Assembly (NCBI RefSeq): GCF_040796495.1
Contig: NZ_JBFNQN010000012.1
Span: 62,001 to 126,000 of the forward strand
DNA length: 64,000 bases
Direction: 5' to 3'
Source: Kineococcus endophyticus
GTDB lineage: Bacteria; Actinomycetota; Actinomycetes; Actinomycetales; Kineococcaceae
In this document: positions 47,650 through 56,193 of the stretch, piece by piece
How the letters are laid out: the number at the start of each line of letters is the position of its first letter
How positions within the stretch are numbered: position 1 is the first letter of the stretch
Translations under genes and position numbers: made by a program
The notes under the pieces: generated by a model
What the model was told of the DNA's origin: nothing
The model's input: the letters and a program-made list of their open reading frames with translations, nothing else
Database searches by the model: none

Positions 47650-49836
47650 CGCCCCCGGGGCCTTCGGAGCCTCCTCGGCCTCCTGGGCGGGGGGCTCCGC
47701 GGGGTGTTCGGCCTGGTCGACGCGACGGCGGCCCTTGCGGAAGGCCCGCACGACCCCGAGCACGAGCAGGCCCGCGGCCCCGCCGCCGACGACCCCGGAG
47801 ATCCAGTTCTCCACGTCGGCGCGCACGTTGAGGCGGATGTCGACGGGGGACCCGATGGCGCTGCCGGCGGGGGTGCGCAGCTGCGCGTCGACGACGACGG
47901 ACCCGTTCGCGAGCGCGCGCACGGGCACCGCCACGCGCTGCTGGCTGCGCGCCGCCACCGTCTGGCGGGGGACGGCGTCGAGCTGCACGCGCGGGGTCCG
48001 CGGCCGCAGGACGAGGTCGACGAGCACGGGGACGTCGAGCTCGTTGACGACGGTGATGGGCAGCTCGCTGCGCTCGGCGGCGAGGTTGCGGACGCTGCCC
48101 GTCGCGATGCTCACCCCCGCCGTCAGCAGCTGCACCGCCCGGCCGAGGGCGGCCCGGGCCTGCGGCAGCTCGTCGGTGTGCCCGCGCCAGGACGCCCCGA
48201 GCAGCGCCAGCGCCGCGCGCTGCTGGGACAGGAGGTCGGCGTCGGGGGTCGACGTCTGCAGGGCGCTGCGGAAGTCGTCGACGGCGACGAGCTGCCGCTC
48301 GACGTCCTCGACGTGACCCGTCGGCAGGGCGGCGCGGTTCGTCGCGGCGGCGACCTGGGGCTCGGAGCGCTCGCCGTCCGGCGCGGTCGCCTGGACCAGT
48401 TCGGTGAGCGTCTGCCACGCCGCCCAGCCCGAGGACTCCAGGTCGGTGACGAGTCCGCTGAGCGTGGACGCGACCGGGGCGAAGCTGCGGGGCGCGACGA
48501 GCAGCTGACCGCGCGGGTCGTTGGGCCGCTGCAGCGTCGTCGTGGCGGCTTCGGCGACGAGCCGCTGCCGCACGAGGACGGCCTGGTCGGGGTCGGCGGC
48601 GTCGGCCAGGACCGAGGACATCGTCCGGTCGGCCACCAGTGCGGCGACCGAGCGCGCGCCGGAGAGCTCGACGGTGGCGCGGCCGACGGGGGTGAACGTG
48701 AGGTCCGGGTCGGGCACGAGGCAGCGGTCGTCCAGGACGACGGTCGAGGCCCGGCCCTCGACGCAGAAGCCGAGCAGGTCCTCGTCGGCGGCCTGGTCGG
48801 CCGGCCAGGCGACGTCGGTGCGCACGGACGCACCGGTGAGGCCGTCGAAGGCTCCGGCGGCGGCCGTCGTGGCCCGCTGCAGCAGCTCGGCGCCCGAGGC
48901 CGCGCGCGACAGCGCCTCGAGGTCGGGGTCGCCGAACGGCAGCCCCACGACGTCGCGCCCCGCGCTGGCGGCGGCGAGGCGCCCCAGCCACTGCGAGAGC
49001 CGCTCGGCCTGCTCGGCCGAGGGCTGGGCGCTGCTGGAGGCCGTCGGGTCGGGCGTCGCCCCGGCGGTCGGGGTGTCGGCGGCGGCTCCCGTCGCGGCGC
49101 GCACGGAGGCGACGGTCGCGGTGAGGGCGGGGTCGACGGCCCACGCGACGCGGGCGTCGGCGCTGCCGTCCACGAGGGGACCGAGCCGTTCCTGCACGGC
49201 GGCGTCCAGCCCTGAGGCGGTCGCGTCCCGCCCGGCGACGAGCGGCAGCAGCAGCGTCAGGGGCGTGGGGGTGACCGGCGGCGGCGCCGAGACGAGGAAC
49301 GTCCGCGCGACGCCGAGGCGGCCGGAGTCGTCGGAGACCTCCACGGCCGCCAGGTGCGCGCCGACGCCCGCCCCCAGGGAGGCCGCCGGCAGGGAGATGA
49401 CGACTTCGGCCGACGCGCCCGGGTCCAGCGTCCCGGACCCCACGACGACGTCGTCCGAGCTCGCCGAGGAGCGGGTGATGGACGCGCGCTCGGACGCCCG
49501 GGCCCACGTGTCGAGGCCGGAGCGGGCGACGACGGGGGACCGCTGGGCGACGAGCCGGGCGGTCAGCGACGTCACCGGGTCCGACCCGCGGTGCTCGATG
49601 CGGGCGCGGACGACGACCGTCGCGCGCGCCGGGTCCGTCGCCGAGTAGGCCGAGGGGGTGAGGTCGAGCAGGACCACCCGCAGCGGGAGCCCGGTCGAGG
49701 TCGTGCTGCTGGCGGTCGTGGTGGCGCTCGCCGTCGGGCGCGTCGTCGAGGCGTGCGCCGGGCCCACCGCGGCCGTCAGCGCACCACCAGCGGCAAGCCC
49801 CGACAGGAGCCCGCGCCGCGAGACGCGTGCGGTCAC
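47614..49836 (-). CDS. DUF6049 secreted membrane-anchored protein
   Basis: A 740-residue protein with a twin-arginine-like signal peptide (SRRGLLSGLAAGGALTAAVG, cleavage near AHA), a large extracytoplasmic region rich in Ala, Thr and Ser, a C-terminal beta-sandwich-like part (VQLDAVPRQTVAARSQQRVA) and one membrane helix (WISGVVGGGAAGLLVLGVVR) with a basic cytoplasmic tail. This is the family of Rv3909, which precedes murJ in actinobacteria; its role is unknown but presumed to be envelope-related. GTG start overlapping the Nudix stop. The usual murJ co-orientation is lost here. Confidence 0.87.
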   Translation of the reverse strand: MTARVSRRGLLSGLAAGGALTAAVGPAHASTTRPTASATTTASSTTSTGLPLRVVLLDLTPSAYSATDPARATVVVRARIEHRGSDPVTSLTARLVAQRSPVVARSGLDTWARASERASITRSSASSDDVVVGSGTLDPGASAEVVISLPAASLGAGVGAHLAAVEVSDDSGRLGVARTFLVSAPPPVTPTPLTLLLPLVAGRDATASGLDAAVQERLGPLVDGSADARVAWAVDPALTATVASVRAATGAAADTPTAGATPDPTASSSAQPSAEQAERLSQWLGRLAAASAGRDVVGLPFGDPDLEALSRAASGAELLQRATTAAAGAFDGLTGASVRTDVAWPADQAADEDLLGFCVEGRASTVVLDDRCLVPDPDLTFTPVGRATVELSGARSVAALVADRTMSSVLADAADPDQAVLVRQRLVAEAATTTLQRPNDPRGQLLVAPRSFAPVASTLSGLVTDLESSGWAAWQTLTELVQATAPDGERSEPQVAAATNRAALPTGHVEDVERQLVAVDDFRSALQTSTPDADLLSQQRAALALLGASWRGHTDELPQARAALGRAVQLLTAGVSIATGSVRNLAAERSELPITVVNELDVPVLVDLVLRPRTPRVQLDAVPRQTVAARSQQRVAVPVRALANGSVVVDAQLRTPAGSAIGSPVDIRLNVRADVENWISGVVGGGAAGLLVLGVVRAFRKGRRRVDQAEHPAEPPAQEAEEAPKAPGASAPAEPGQPAQ

Positions 49837-50309
49837 GCCAGTTCGCCCAGCCGCAGGGTCGCCGCCGTCGCCGCGCGGCGCTCGTTGGGGAAGGCGAGCC
49901 GCTCGTCGAGGTCGGGGAAGGGGATCCACTCGACGTCGATCGCCTCGGCGTCCGGGTCGTTCTCCACGGTCAGCGTCCCGCCGACCGCGCGGAGCAGGAA
50001 GAGGTGGACGACCTTGTGGATGCGGCGGCCGTCGGCGGAGAACCAGTAGTCGATGCTGCCGAGCGTCTCCACGACCTCGCCGCGGATGCCCGTCTCCTCC
50101 TCGATCTCCCGCACCGCAGCCTCTTCGAGCGTCTCCTCGCCCTCGAGGTGGCCCTTGGGAAGACACCACTCGGCGCGGCCGGCGCGGTTGAGGCGGCAGA
50201 TGACGGCGGCGCGCGGGACCCCGGTCGAGAGGTCGACGACGAGCCCACCGGAGGAGGTCTCCTGCACGGTGGGCAGCCGCCGACGCGGCTCCCGGGCAGG
50301 CTTGACCAT
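49833..50309 (-). CDS. Nudix hydrolase (MutT4-like)
   Basis: A 158-residue Nudix protein. GHLEGEETLEEAAVREIEEE followed by TGI is a full Nudix box (Gx5Ex7REUxEExGU). The start has SSGGLVVDLSTGVPRAAVIC, and WCLPKGHLEGEE precedes the box. It hydrolyses a nucleoside diphosphate linked to an unknown moiety. Its place between DUF6049 and the CCA enzyme equals Rv3908 (mutT4). ATG start; divergent from the CCA gene across 32 bp. Confidence 0.92.
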   Translation of the reverse strand: MVKPAREPRRRLPTVQETSSGGLVVDLSTGVPRAAVICRLNRAGRAEWCLPKGHLEGEETLEEAAVREIEEETGIRGEVVETLGSIDYWFSADGRRIHKVVHLFLLRAVGGTLTVENDPDAEAIDVEWIPFPDLDERLAFPNERRAATAATLRLGELA

Positions 50310-50341
50310 CGGCTCACTGTAGCCAGCGCAGCTGTCGACTC

Positions 50342-51880
50342 ATGGCAGGCTTGGACCCCGTGCTGCACGAGGAGTCCCCCACCCCCCGGACCGACGGTCG
50401 GGTCGCCGTCACGGAGTCGGACCTGGAGTCGGTCCTGGAGTCGGCCAAGGACGAGGCGAAGGGCCGCGCGGTCGCCGCGCTGGAGCCCGTGATGGCGCTG
50501 CTGGTCGACCTCGGCCGCGTCTTCGAGGGCGCCGGCTTCGCGCTGTCCCTCGTCGGTGGGCCCGTGCGCGACGCCCTCCTCGGCCGCCGCTCGACCGACC
50601 TCGACTTCACGACGGACGCCCGTCCCGACGACACCGCCCGGCTGCTCGGGGCCTGGGGCGACGCCTCCTGGGACATCGGCAAGGAGTTCGGGACCATCGG
50701 GGCGCGCAAGCGCGACCTCGTCGTCGAGGTCACGACGTACCGGTCCGAGAGCTACGACCCGTCCTCGCGCAAGCCCGAGGTGGCCTACGGCGACGACCTC
50801 GTCAGCGACCTCTCGCGGCGCGACTTCACCGTCAACGCGATGGCGCTGCAGCTGCCGTCGATGGACTTCGTCGACCCGCACGACGGCCTCACCGACCTCG
50901 CCGCGGGCGTCCTGCGCACCCCGGGGACGCCGGAGCAGTCGTTCTCCGACGACCCGCTGCGGATGATGCGCGCGGCCCGGTTCGCCGCCCAGCTGCGGCT
51001 GCGGGTGGCCCCGGAGGTGACGGCCGCGATGACCGCGATGGCCGACCGCATCACCATCGTCTCGGCCGAGCGGGTCCGCGTGGAGCTGGAGAAGACGCTC
51101 CTCGCGGCCGACCCCGTCGCGGGGCTGCGGCTGCTCGTCGACACCGGCCTGGCCGCGCACGTCCTGCCCGAGCTGCCGGCGCTGCAGCTGGAGATCGACG
51201 AGCACCACCGCCACAAGGACGTCTACGAGCACTCCCTCACCGTCCTGGAGCAGGCGATCGACCTGGAGGGGGACCCCGTCCCGGGGCCGGACCTGCTGCT
51301 GCGCATGGCCGCCCTGCTCCACGACGTCGGCAAGCCCCGCACCCGCCGCTTCGAGGAGGGCGGGGGCGTGAGCTTCCACCACCACGAGGTCGTCGGCGCG
51401 AAGATGGTGGCGAAGCGGCTGAAGGCGCTGCGCTTCGACAACGACACGATCAAGGCCGTCGCGCGGCTCACCGAGCTGCACCTGCGCTTCCACGGCTACG
51501 GCGACGGGGAGTGGACGGACTCCGCCGTCCGCCGCTACGTCACCGACGCCGGGCCGCTGCTCGAGCGCCTGCACCGGCTGACCCGCAGCGACTGCACGAC
51601 GCGCAACGCCCGCAAGGCCAAGCGCCTGTCGGACGCCTACGACGACCTCGAGGCCCGCATCGCCCGGCTGCGGGAGCAGGAGGAGCTGGACTCGATCCGC
51701 CCCGACCTCGACGGGAACGCGATCATGCAGCTGCTGGGGATCGGCCCCTCCCGCGTCGTCGGCCGCGCCTACCAGCACCTGCTGGGGCTGCGGATGGACC
51801 GCGGGCCGCTGGGCGCGGAGGAGGCCGAGCGCGAGCTGCGCGCGTGGTGGGCCGAGCAGCCGGAGTCCCGCGAGGCCTGA
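50342..51880 (+). CDS. cca: CCA tRNA nucleotidyltransferase
   Basis: A 512-residue class II nucleotidyltransferase with a C-terminal HD domain. GGPVRDALLGR and DLDF carry the catalytic Asp pair; RRDFTVNAMAL and DPLRMMRAARFAAQ are the nucleotide-specificity and flexible loops; LLHDVGKP and FHHHEVVGA are the HD part. It adds CCA to tRNA 3' ends; both tRNA genes in this window lack encoded CCA. It is often annotated pcnA in actinobacteria. ATG start in a short divergent gap with no clear ribosome site, possibly leaderless. Confidence 0.94.
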   Translation: MAGLDPVLHEESPTPRTDGRVAVTESDLESVLESAKDEAKGRAVAALEPVMALLVDLGRVFEGAGFALSLVGGPVRDALLGRRSTDLDFTTDARPDDTARLLGAWGDASWDIGKEFGTIGARKRDLVVEVTTYRSESYDPSSRKPEVAYGDDLVSDLSRRDFTVNAMALQLPSMDFVDPHDGLTDLAAGVLRTPGTPEQSFSDDPLRMMRAARFAAQLRLRVAPEVTAAMTAMADRITIVSAERVRVELEKTLLAADPVAGLRLLVDTGLAAHVLPELPALQLEIDEHHRHKDVYEHSLTVLEQAIDLEGDPVPGPDLLLRMAALLHDVGKPRTRRFEEGGGVSFHHHEVVGAKMVAKRLKALRFDNDTIKAVARLTELHLRFHGYGDGEWTDSAVRRYVTDAGPLLERLHRLTRSDCTTRNARKAKRLSDAYDDLEARIARLREQEELDSIRPDLDGNAIMQLLGIGPSRVVGRAYQHLLGLRMDRGPLGAEEAERELRAWWAEQPESREA

Positions 51881-51912
51881 CACCCCCTCACCCCGCGTCA
51901 CCGGCCCGTGCT

Positions 51913-51991
51913 GGTCTCGCGTGGAAAACACTCTTTCCGCCCCTCCGGACCGGTCCAGAGGGGCGGAAAGAGTGTTTTCCACGCGGGTCTC
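51913..51991. repeat. 66-bp palindrome flanked by 6-bp direct repeats
   Basis: Arms of 27 bp (51919-51945 and 51958-51984) are perfect complements and include the relatively AT-rich block GGAAAACACTCTTTCC. The 12-base centre CGGACCGGTCCA is itself palindromic except for its outer pair, so all 66 bp form a palindrome with one mismatched pair. GGTCTC occurs directly outside on both sides (51913-51918 and 51986-51991), like a target-site duplication. It lies between the convergent cca and histidine kinase genes and probably terminates both. Confidence 0.85.
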
Positions 51992-53357
51992 AGCCGGCCG
52001 GGACCGTGAGGACGAGGAGTGCGCCACCGGGCAGCCCGGGCGGCAGGTCGGCCTCCGCGGGATCCGCGCACCGCAGCTCCCCACCCGCGGCGCGGGCCAG
52101 ACCGCGGGAGATCGACAGGCCGAGCCCCGCGCCGCCGTCGCCCGCCCGGGCCGGGTCGAGGCGGACGAGGCGGTCGAAGACGCGTTCGCGGTCGGCCGGG
52201 GCGATGCCGGGGCCGCCGTCGGCGACGACGACGCGGCCCTGGCCGGCGAGATGGTCCACGGTGACGACGACGGGTCCGGCGGGGGCGGCGCGGCGGGCGT
52301 TGGACAGCAGGTTCACGAGGATGCGACGCACGTGGTCGGGGTCGGCGACCACGTCGACGGCGGCCGTCCGCAGTGTCACGCCCTGCCCCAGGGACCCGGA
52401 TTCGTCGACGGCGGCTCGGACCAGCGAGGCGAGGTCGGCGTGCACGGCGCGCGGCTGCAGCTCCTCCAGCCGCGACGCCGACAGCAGGTCGGTGACGAGC
52501 TGCGCCGCGCGCCGCGCCTCCCGCACGATGCGGACGGCGGCCTCCTCGCGCTCGCGCCGGTGGGGCCCGTCGCCGGTGTCGAGCAGCAGCCGCTCGGCCG
52601 CCGTGATGACCGCTGCGAGCGGGGTGCGCAGGTCGTGGGCGACGTCGGACAGGAAGCGCTGCAGGCGGTCCCGCGACCGGGTGGCCCGCTGCTCGGCCCC
52701 CTCGAGGGAGTCGAGCATGTCGTCGAAGGCGGCCGCGGTGCGGCCGAGCTCGGTGTCCGGGCGGTCCGGGTCCAGGCGGCGGCCGCGATCGCCCCGGGCG
52801 ATCGAGCGGGCCGTGGACGTCATGGTGTCCAGGGGGGCGAGGGCGCGTCCGAGCAGCAGCCACAGCGCGACGACGGCGAGGGCCAGCCCCGCCAGCGCCC
52901 CCAGCAGCATCGACCGGCGGAACTGCGCGAGGGCGTCCTCGACCGGCCGCAGCGAGGTCGTGAGCACGAGGACCCGGTCGTCACCCAGCGACCGGCTGGT
53001 CCGGAGCAGCTCACCGTCCTGGACGACGGCCGCCTTCGGGCCTGCCGCCGGACCCCCGGCGGGCCCGGGGGGTCCGGGACCGTCCGCGGGACCCGGGGTG
53101 CCGACGACGGTCCCGTCGTCGGTGTCCAGCCGGGCGACGGCCCCCGCCGTGGCGAGCCGGTTGACGAGCGTCTGGTCGTCGACGGTGCCGTCGAGCTGCA
53201 CCCCGAGCTCGGCCAGCCCGGCGAGCCGCGACCGCGCGTCGTCGCGCAGGCGCGACCCGAGGTCGGCGTCGACGAACACCCCGACCACGAGCAGCAGCGC
53301 CGCGAGGACGGCCGTCGCGACGGCGACCACGCGGCGGCGCAGTGAGACCGTGCGCAC
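51990..53357 (-). CDS. Sensor histidine kinase
   Basis: A 455-residue membrane kinase: TM1 about 9-29 (VVAVATAVLAALLLVVGVFV), an extracytoplasmic sensor with a Gly/Pro-rich insert (about 90-108), TM2 about 150-172, HAMP, then the H-box SDVAHDLRTPLAAV, N-box ILVNLLSNARRAA, and G-boxes VADGGPGIAP and GAGLGLSISRG. It should phosphorylate the response regulator encoded 3 bp upstream. The input signal is unknown. Its stop codon overlaps the right-hand GGTCTC of the palindromic repeat. Confidence 0.95.
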   Translation of the reverse strand: MRTVSLRRRVVAVATAVLAALLLVVGVFVDADLGSRLRDDARSRLAGLAELGVQLDGTVDDQTLVNRLATAGAVARLDTDDGTVVGTPGPADGPGPPGPAGGPAAGPKAAVVQDGELLRTSRSLGDDRVLVLTTSLRPVEDALAQFRRSMLLGALAGLALAVVALWLLLGRALAPLDTMTSTARSIARGDRGRRLDPDRPDTELGRTAAAFDDMLDSLEGAEQRATRSRDRLQRFLSDVAHDLRTPLAAVITAAERLLLDTGDGPHRREREEAAVRIVREARRAAQLVTDLLSASRLEELQPRAVHADLASLVRAAVDESGSLGQGVTLRTAAVDVVADPDHVRRILVNLLSNARRAAPAGPVVVTVDHLAGQGRVVVADGGPGIAPADRERVFDRLVRLDPARAGDGGAGLGLSISRGLARAAGGELRCADPAEADLPPGLPGGALLVLTVPAG

Positions 53358-53360
53358 GGC

Positions 53361-54059
53361 TCAGCCGTCCTCGTCGGTGGACGCCGTGGGCGCGCGCAGG
53401 ACGTACCCCAGCCCGCGGACGGTGTGCACGAGCCGCGGCCCGTGCTCCTCCAGCTTGCGCCGCAGGGCGCTGACGTGGACCTCGACGAGGTTCTGGTCGT
53501 AGTGCTCGTAGCCCCAGACCTGGGTGAGCAGCTGCAGCTTGGACAGGGTCCGCCCGCGGTAGCGGACGAGCTGGGCCAGCAGCCGGAACTCCGTCGCCGT
53601 GAGGTCCAGCGGGGAGCCGCCGCGCAGGGCCACGGAGGCGGACTCGTCGACGACGAGGTCGTCCACCTCGACGACCTGGGGCGTGCGGCCGGACCGGCGC
53701 AGCACCGCCCGCAGGCGCACGAGCAGCTCCTCGACAGCGAAGGGCTTGACCACGTAGTCGTCGGCGCCGGCCGCGAAGCCGGAGAGCCGGTCGTCGATGT
53801 CGTCCCGCGCCGTCACGAAGACGACGGGCACGTCCCGGGGCACGCACACGCGCCGGGCGAGGGACATGCCGTCCTCGCCGGGGAGCATGACGTCCAGCAC
53901 GGCGATGTCGGGGCGGAACTGCTCGACGACCTCGTCGAGGCCCCGGCCGTCCGGGCGGGCGCGGACGACCATCCCGGTGTCGGTGAGCGCCTCGGTGACG
54001 GACTCGGCGATGAGCGGGTCGTCCTCGACGAGGAGGACCCGGACGGCTGCGGTGGGCAC
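53361..54059 (-). CDS. OmpR-family response regulator
   Basis: A 232-residue winged-helix response regulator. Receiver: VRVLLVEDDPLIAESVTEAL, phospho-acceptor Asp in IAVLDVMLPGEDGMSLARRV, VFVTARD and the Lys of DDYVVKPFAVEEL. DNA-binding domain: LDLTATEFRLLAQLVRYRGR, LLTQVWGYEHYDQNLVEVHV and LRRKLEEHGPRLVHTVRGLG. GTG 54059 was chosen as the receiver start (MPTAAVRVLL). It is transcribed with the kinase. The divergent upstream region carries paired repeats that are good candidates for its own binding sites. Confidence 0.95.
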   Translation of the reverse strand: MPTAAVRVLLVEDDPLIAESVTEALTDTGMVVRARPDGRGLDEVVEQFRPDIAVLDVMLPGEDGMSLARRVCVPRDVPVVFVTARDDIDDRLSGFAAGADDYVVKPFAVEELLVRLRAVLRRSGRTPQVVEVDDLVVDESASVALRGGSPLDLTATEFRLLAQLVRYRGRTLSKLQLLTQVWGYEHYDQNLVEVHVSALRRKLEEHGPRLVHTVRGLGYVLRAPTASTDEDG

Positions 54060-54102
54060 CGGAAGAACATCGCAGAGCCGCAGGGGTGGCACCAACGCGC
54101 AG

Positions 54103-54158
54103 CCTGAAGGGGACCTGAAGGACTGCGGCGGAACGCACCCGCTTCAGGTCCGCTTCAG
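54103..54158. promoter_or_regulatory. Probable response-regulator operator
   Basis: CCTGAAG at 54103-54109 and 54114-54120 (11-bp period) and, inverted, CTTCAG at 54142-54147 and 54153-54158 (11-bp period). Pairs of direct repeats one helical turn apart are the usual target of OmpR-family dimers. They sit between the response regulator (minus) and the DUF5666-like secreted protein (plus), so both could be controlled. Confidence 0.65.
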
Positions 54159-54251
54159 TTCCGGCCGGTGGTCTTGACCTCACCGCGGACCACGAGGTCC
54201 CGGTGAGCAAGTCACCGAGCAGTCACGAAGACCGACCTGTGGAGGAACACC

Positions 54252-55310
54252 GTGACGACCACCCGTCCCACCGACCCGACCGACCGCGCCGCGCACGGCA
54301 CCGCTCGCCGCAGCGCCCGCATCCGCCGGTTCGTCCTCGGCGCCGTCGTGGCGACGGCCGCCGGTGGGCTCGCCACCACGGCCGCCTTCGCGGCCACCAC
54401 CGCGCCCGGCACCCCCAGCGGGACCGCGACCAGCCCGTCCGCCTCCGCGCCCGCCGCCCCCGGTGACGGCACGGCACCTGCCCCCGGGACCGACGCGCCC
54501 GGGCCCCCCGCCCCCGGTGCTCCCGGTGGACCGGGTGCCGGTGACCGCGTCGGCCCGCCCGCCGGCGGGACCGTGACCGCCCTGGACGGCGACACCCTGA
54601 CCCTCATCGCCCCGCGCGGCGAGACCACGACCGTGACCCTCAACGACGACACCGTCGTCGTGCTCGACAAGGGCCCCGGCCAGGGCGAGCAGACCGCCGA
54701 CCGCAGCGCCATCAGCGTCGGCCAGCGCGTCCACGCCGAGCTGACCTCCTCGTCGACGTCCGACAGCCGGACGGCCGCCCGTGTCGTGGTGGAGCCGCTG
54801 CGCGCCGACGGGAACGTCACCGCCGTCGACGGCAGCTCGCTGACCATCGCCGGCCCCGACGGCGCGACGACCGTCGTGGACGTGGCTGGCGCGACCGTCC
54901 TGCGCGACGGCCAGTCCGCCGAGGCCTCCTCCATCGCGGTCGGCGAGCACGTGCACGCCGAGGCCGCCGCTGGGACGGAGGTCGGGGACGGCGGGTCCTT
55001 CACCGCCACCCGGGTCGAGGTGGGCACCCCTACCCCGCCCGCCCCGCCGGCCGGTGGCCCCACGCCGCCCGCCCCGGGCCAGGGGGCTCCGACCCCGCCC
55101 GCGCCGCCCGCCGGTGCGCCGACGCCGCCCGCTCCGGGTGAGGGTGCTCCGACCCCGCCGGCGCCGGGTGAGGGTGCGCCGACGCCGCCCGAGGGTGCGC
55201 CCGCGCCCGGCGACGGCAGCGCCCCGGCCCCCGGCCAGGGTGCTCCGACCCCGCCCGCCGGCAGCGCATCGCCGACCACGGGCGGCAGCGCGCCGACCAG
55301 CGGCAGCTGA
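54252..55310 (+). CDS. Secreted DUF5666-like protein with Pro-rich repeats
   Basis: A 352-residue exported protein. The signal region RRFVLGAVVATAAGGLATTA ends near AFA. Two similar beta modules follow: GGTVTALDGDTLTLIAPRGE with ISVGQRVHAEL, and GNVTAVDGSSLTIAGPDGAT with IAVGEHVHAEA; both resemble DUF5666. The last third is a Pro/Gly-rich repeat built on G-A-P-T-P-P-A-P. A GGAGGAACACC site precedes the GTG. Divergent from the two-component genes and probably their target. Function unknown; a wall-associated or metal-related role is speculative. Confidence 0.8.
   Translation: MTTTRPTDPTDRAAHGTARRSARIRRFVLGAVVATAAGGLATTAAFAATTAPGTPSGTATSPSASAPAAPGDGTAPAPGTDAPGPPAPGAPGGPGAGDRVGPPAGGTVTALDGDTLTLIAPRGETTTVTLNDDTVVVLDKGPGQGEQTADRSAISVGQRVHAELTSSSTSDSRTAARVVVEPLRADGNVTAVDGSSLTIAGPDGATTVVDVAGATVLRDGQSAEASSIAVGEHVHAEAAAGTEVGDGGSFTATRVEVGTPTPPAPPAGGPTPPAPGQGAPTPPAPPAGAPTPPAPGEGAPTPPAPGEGAPTPPEGAPAPGDGSAPAPGQGAPTPPAGSASPTTGGSAPTSGS
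55022..55262 (+). repeat. Pro-rich tandem coding repeat
   Basis: Imperfect tandem units encoding P-T-P-P-A-P-P/G-x-G-A or close variants, e.g. GAPTPPAPGEGAPTPPAPGE. DNA units of 24-27 bp such as GGTGCTCCGACCCCGCC recur. Copy number could vary between strains by slippage. Confidence 0.75.
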
Positions 55311-55369
55311 CCCGAGCCGCGGTGGGCCAGGCCGTTCCCCCGCGGGACCGTCCCGCCGCGAACGCACAG

Positions 55370-55396
55370 CACCCCCGGACCCAGGGTCCGGGGGTG
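55370..55396. terminator. GC-rich hairpin terminator
   Basis: CACCCCCGGACCC and GGGTCCGGGGGTG are exact complements with a single base between them (effective loop 3-5 nt), followed by TTGT. It separates the DUF5666-like gene from the convergent PilZ gene. Confidence 0.8.
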
Positions 55397-55417
55397 TTGT
55401 CGTGTCTCCGGGGTCGC

Positions 55418-56068
55418 TCAGCCCTGGTTCTGGCGGGCCAGCTCGGTGAGCACGCTGCGCTCGAGGGCCTCCGCGGCCCCCTCCTCGAGCTCGACGAAGC
55501 GCACCACGGCCTCGCCGGACTCCTCGTCGACGCGCAGGACCTCGCCGCGAGCGTGGACCTCCCGGCCGTCGGCCAGCTCGAGGGCGACCTCGACGTCGGC
55601 ACCACCGGGGACGTCGGCAGCGCCTTCGATGCGCATGCCGGTGCGGGAGTAGTCGACGGTGCGGACGTCCGCGACGCCCTCGGTCGTCGTGAGGTGGGCC
55701 GGCAGCGACGCGGGGGCGCGGACGGCGCCGCGGCGGGTCTCCGACGCGAGCAGCATGACCCCCGTCAGCGCGAGCTCGTCGTCGCGGTGGGCCTGGGCGA
55801 TCGCCTGGAAGACGGCGTGCGGGGTGACGGCGGACCCGTCGCCGGGGTCGGTGCTGACCCAGACGCGCTGGCCGTCGAGCTCCTCGACGGTGGCGCGAGT
55901 CGTGGCGACGTGGCTGGTGACGACGAGGCCGGCGACCCCGGCCGTCCACGAGCGGACGGTCCCCGTGTGCCACACGCCCGCGCCGGCGGCGGTCGTCGGC
56001 ATGAGCGTGACCGTCGTGTCGACCGCGGGTCCTTCGGTCATGATCGTGCCGCCCTGCACCGCGTCCAT
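55418..56068 (-). CDS. PilZ domain protein
   Basis: A 216-residue cytoplasmic protein. The N-terminal half is a beta-rich YcgR-like flank (VDTTVTLMPTTAAGAG, VWVSTDPGDGS). The C-terminal PilZ domain has ETRRGAVRAPASL (the RxxxR part) and VDYSRTGMRIEGAADV (the D/NxSxxG part), which bind cyclic di-GMP. It probably senses c-di-GMP made by proteins such as the PAS-GGDEF protein at 61649-62941. ATG 56068 follows GGGGGAGAG. The output partner is unknown; motility and exopolysaccharide are usual targets. Confidence 0.85.
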   Translation of the reverse strand: MDAVQGGTIMTEGPAVDTTVTLMPTTAAGAGVWHTGTVRSWTAGVAGLVVTSHVATTRATVEELDGQRVWVSTDPGDGSAVTPHAVFQAIAQAHRDDELALTGVMLLASETRRGAVRAPASLPAHLTTTEGVADVRTVDYSRTGMRIEGAADVPGGADVEVALELADGREVHARGEVLRVDEESGEAVVRFVELEEGAAEALERSVLTELARQNQG

Positions 56069-56193
56069 CGCTCTCCCCCTGGCTGTCCCACCGATCATGT
56101 GATCGACTGAACACGCTACGTGACTACGGGGCCCCGTTCCACCTGAACGACGGAGCTCGTCACCCCTCAAGTCGCTACCCGCTGTCACATTCG

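Noticed and set aside
56128-56144. CGTTCCACCTGAACG as a possible parS near the PilZ gene
   Set aside because: The arms are not in register (one base missing) and the central CACGTG is lost.
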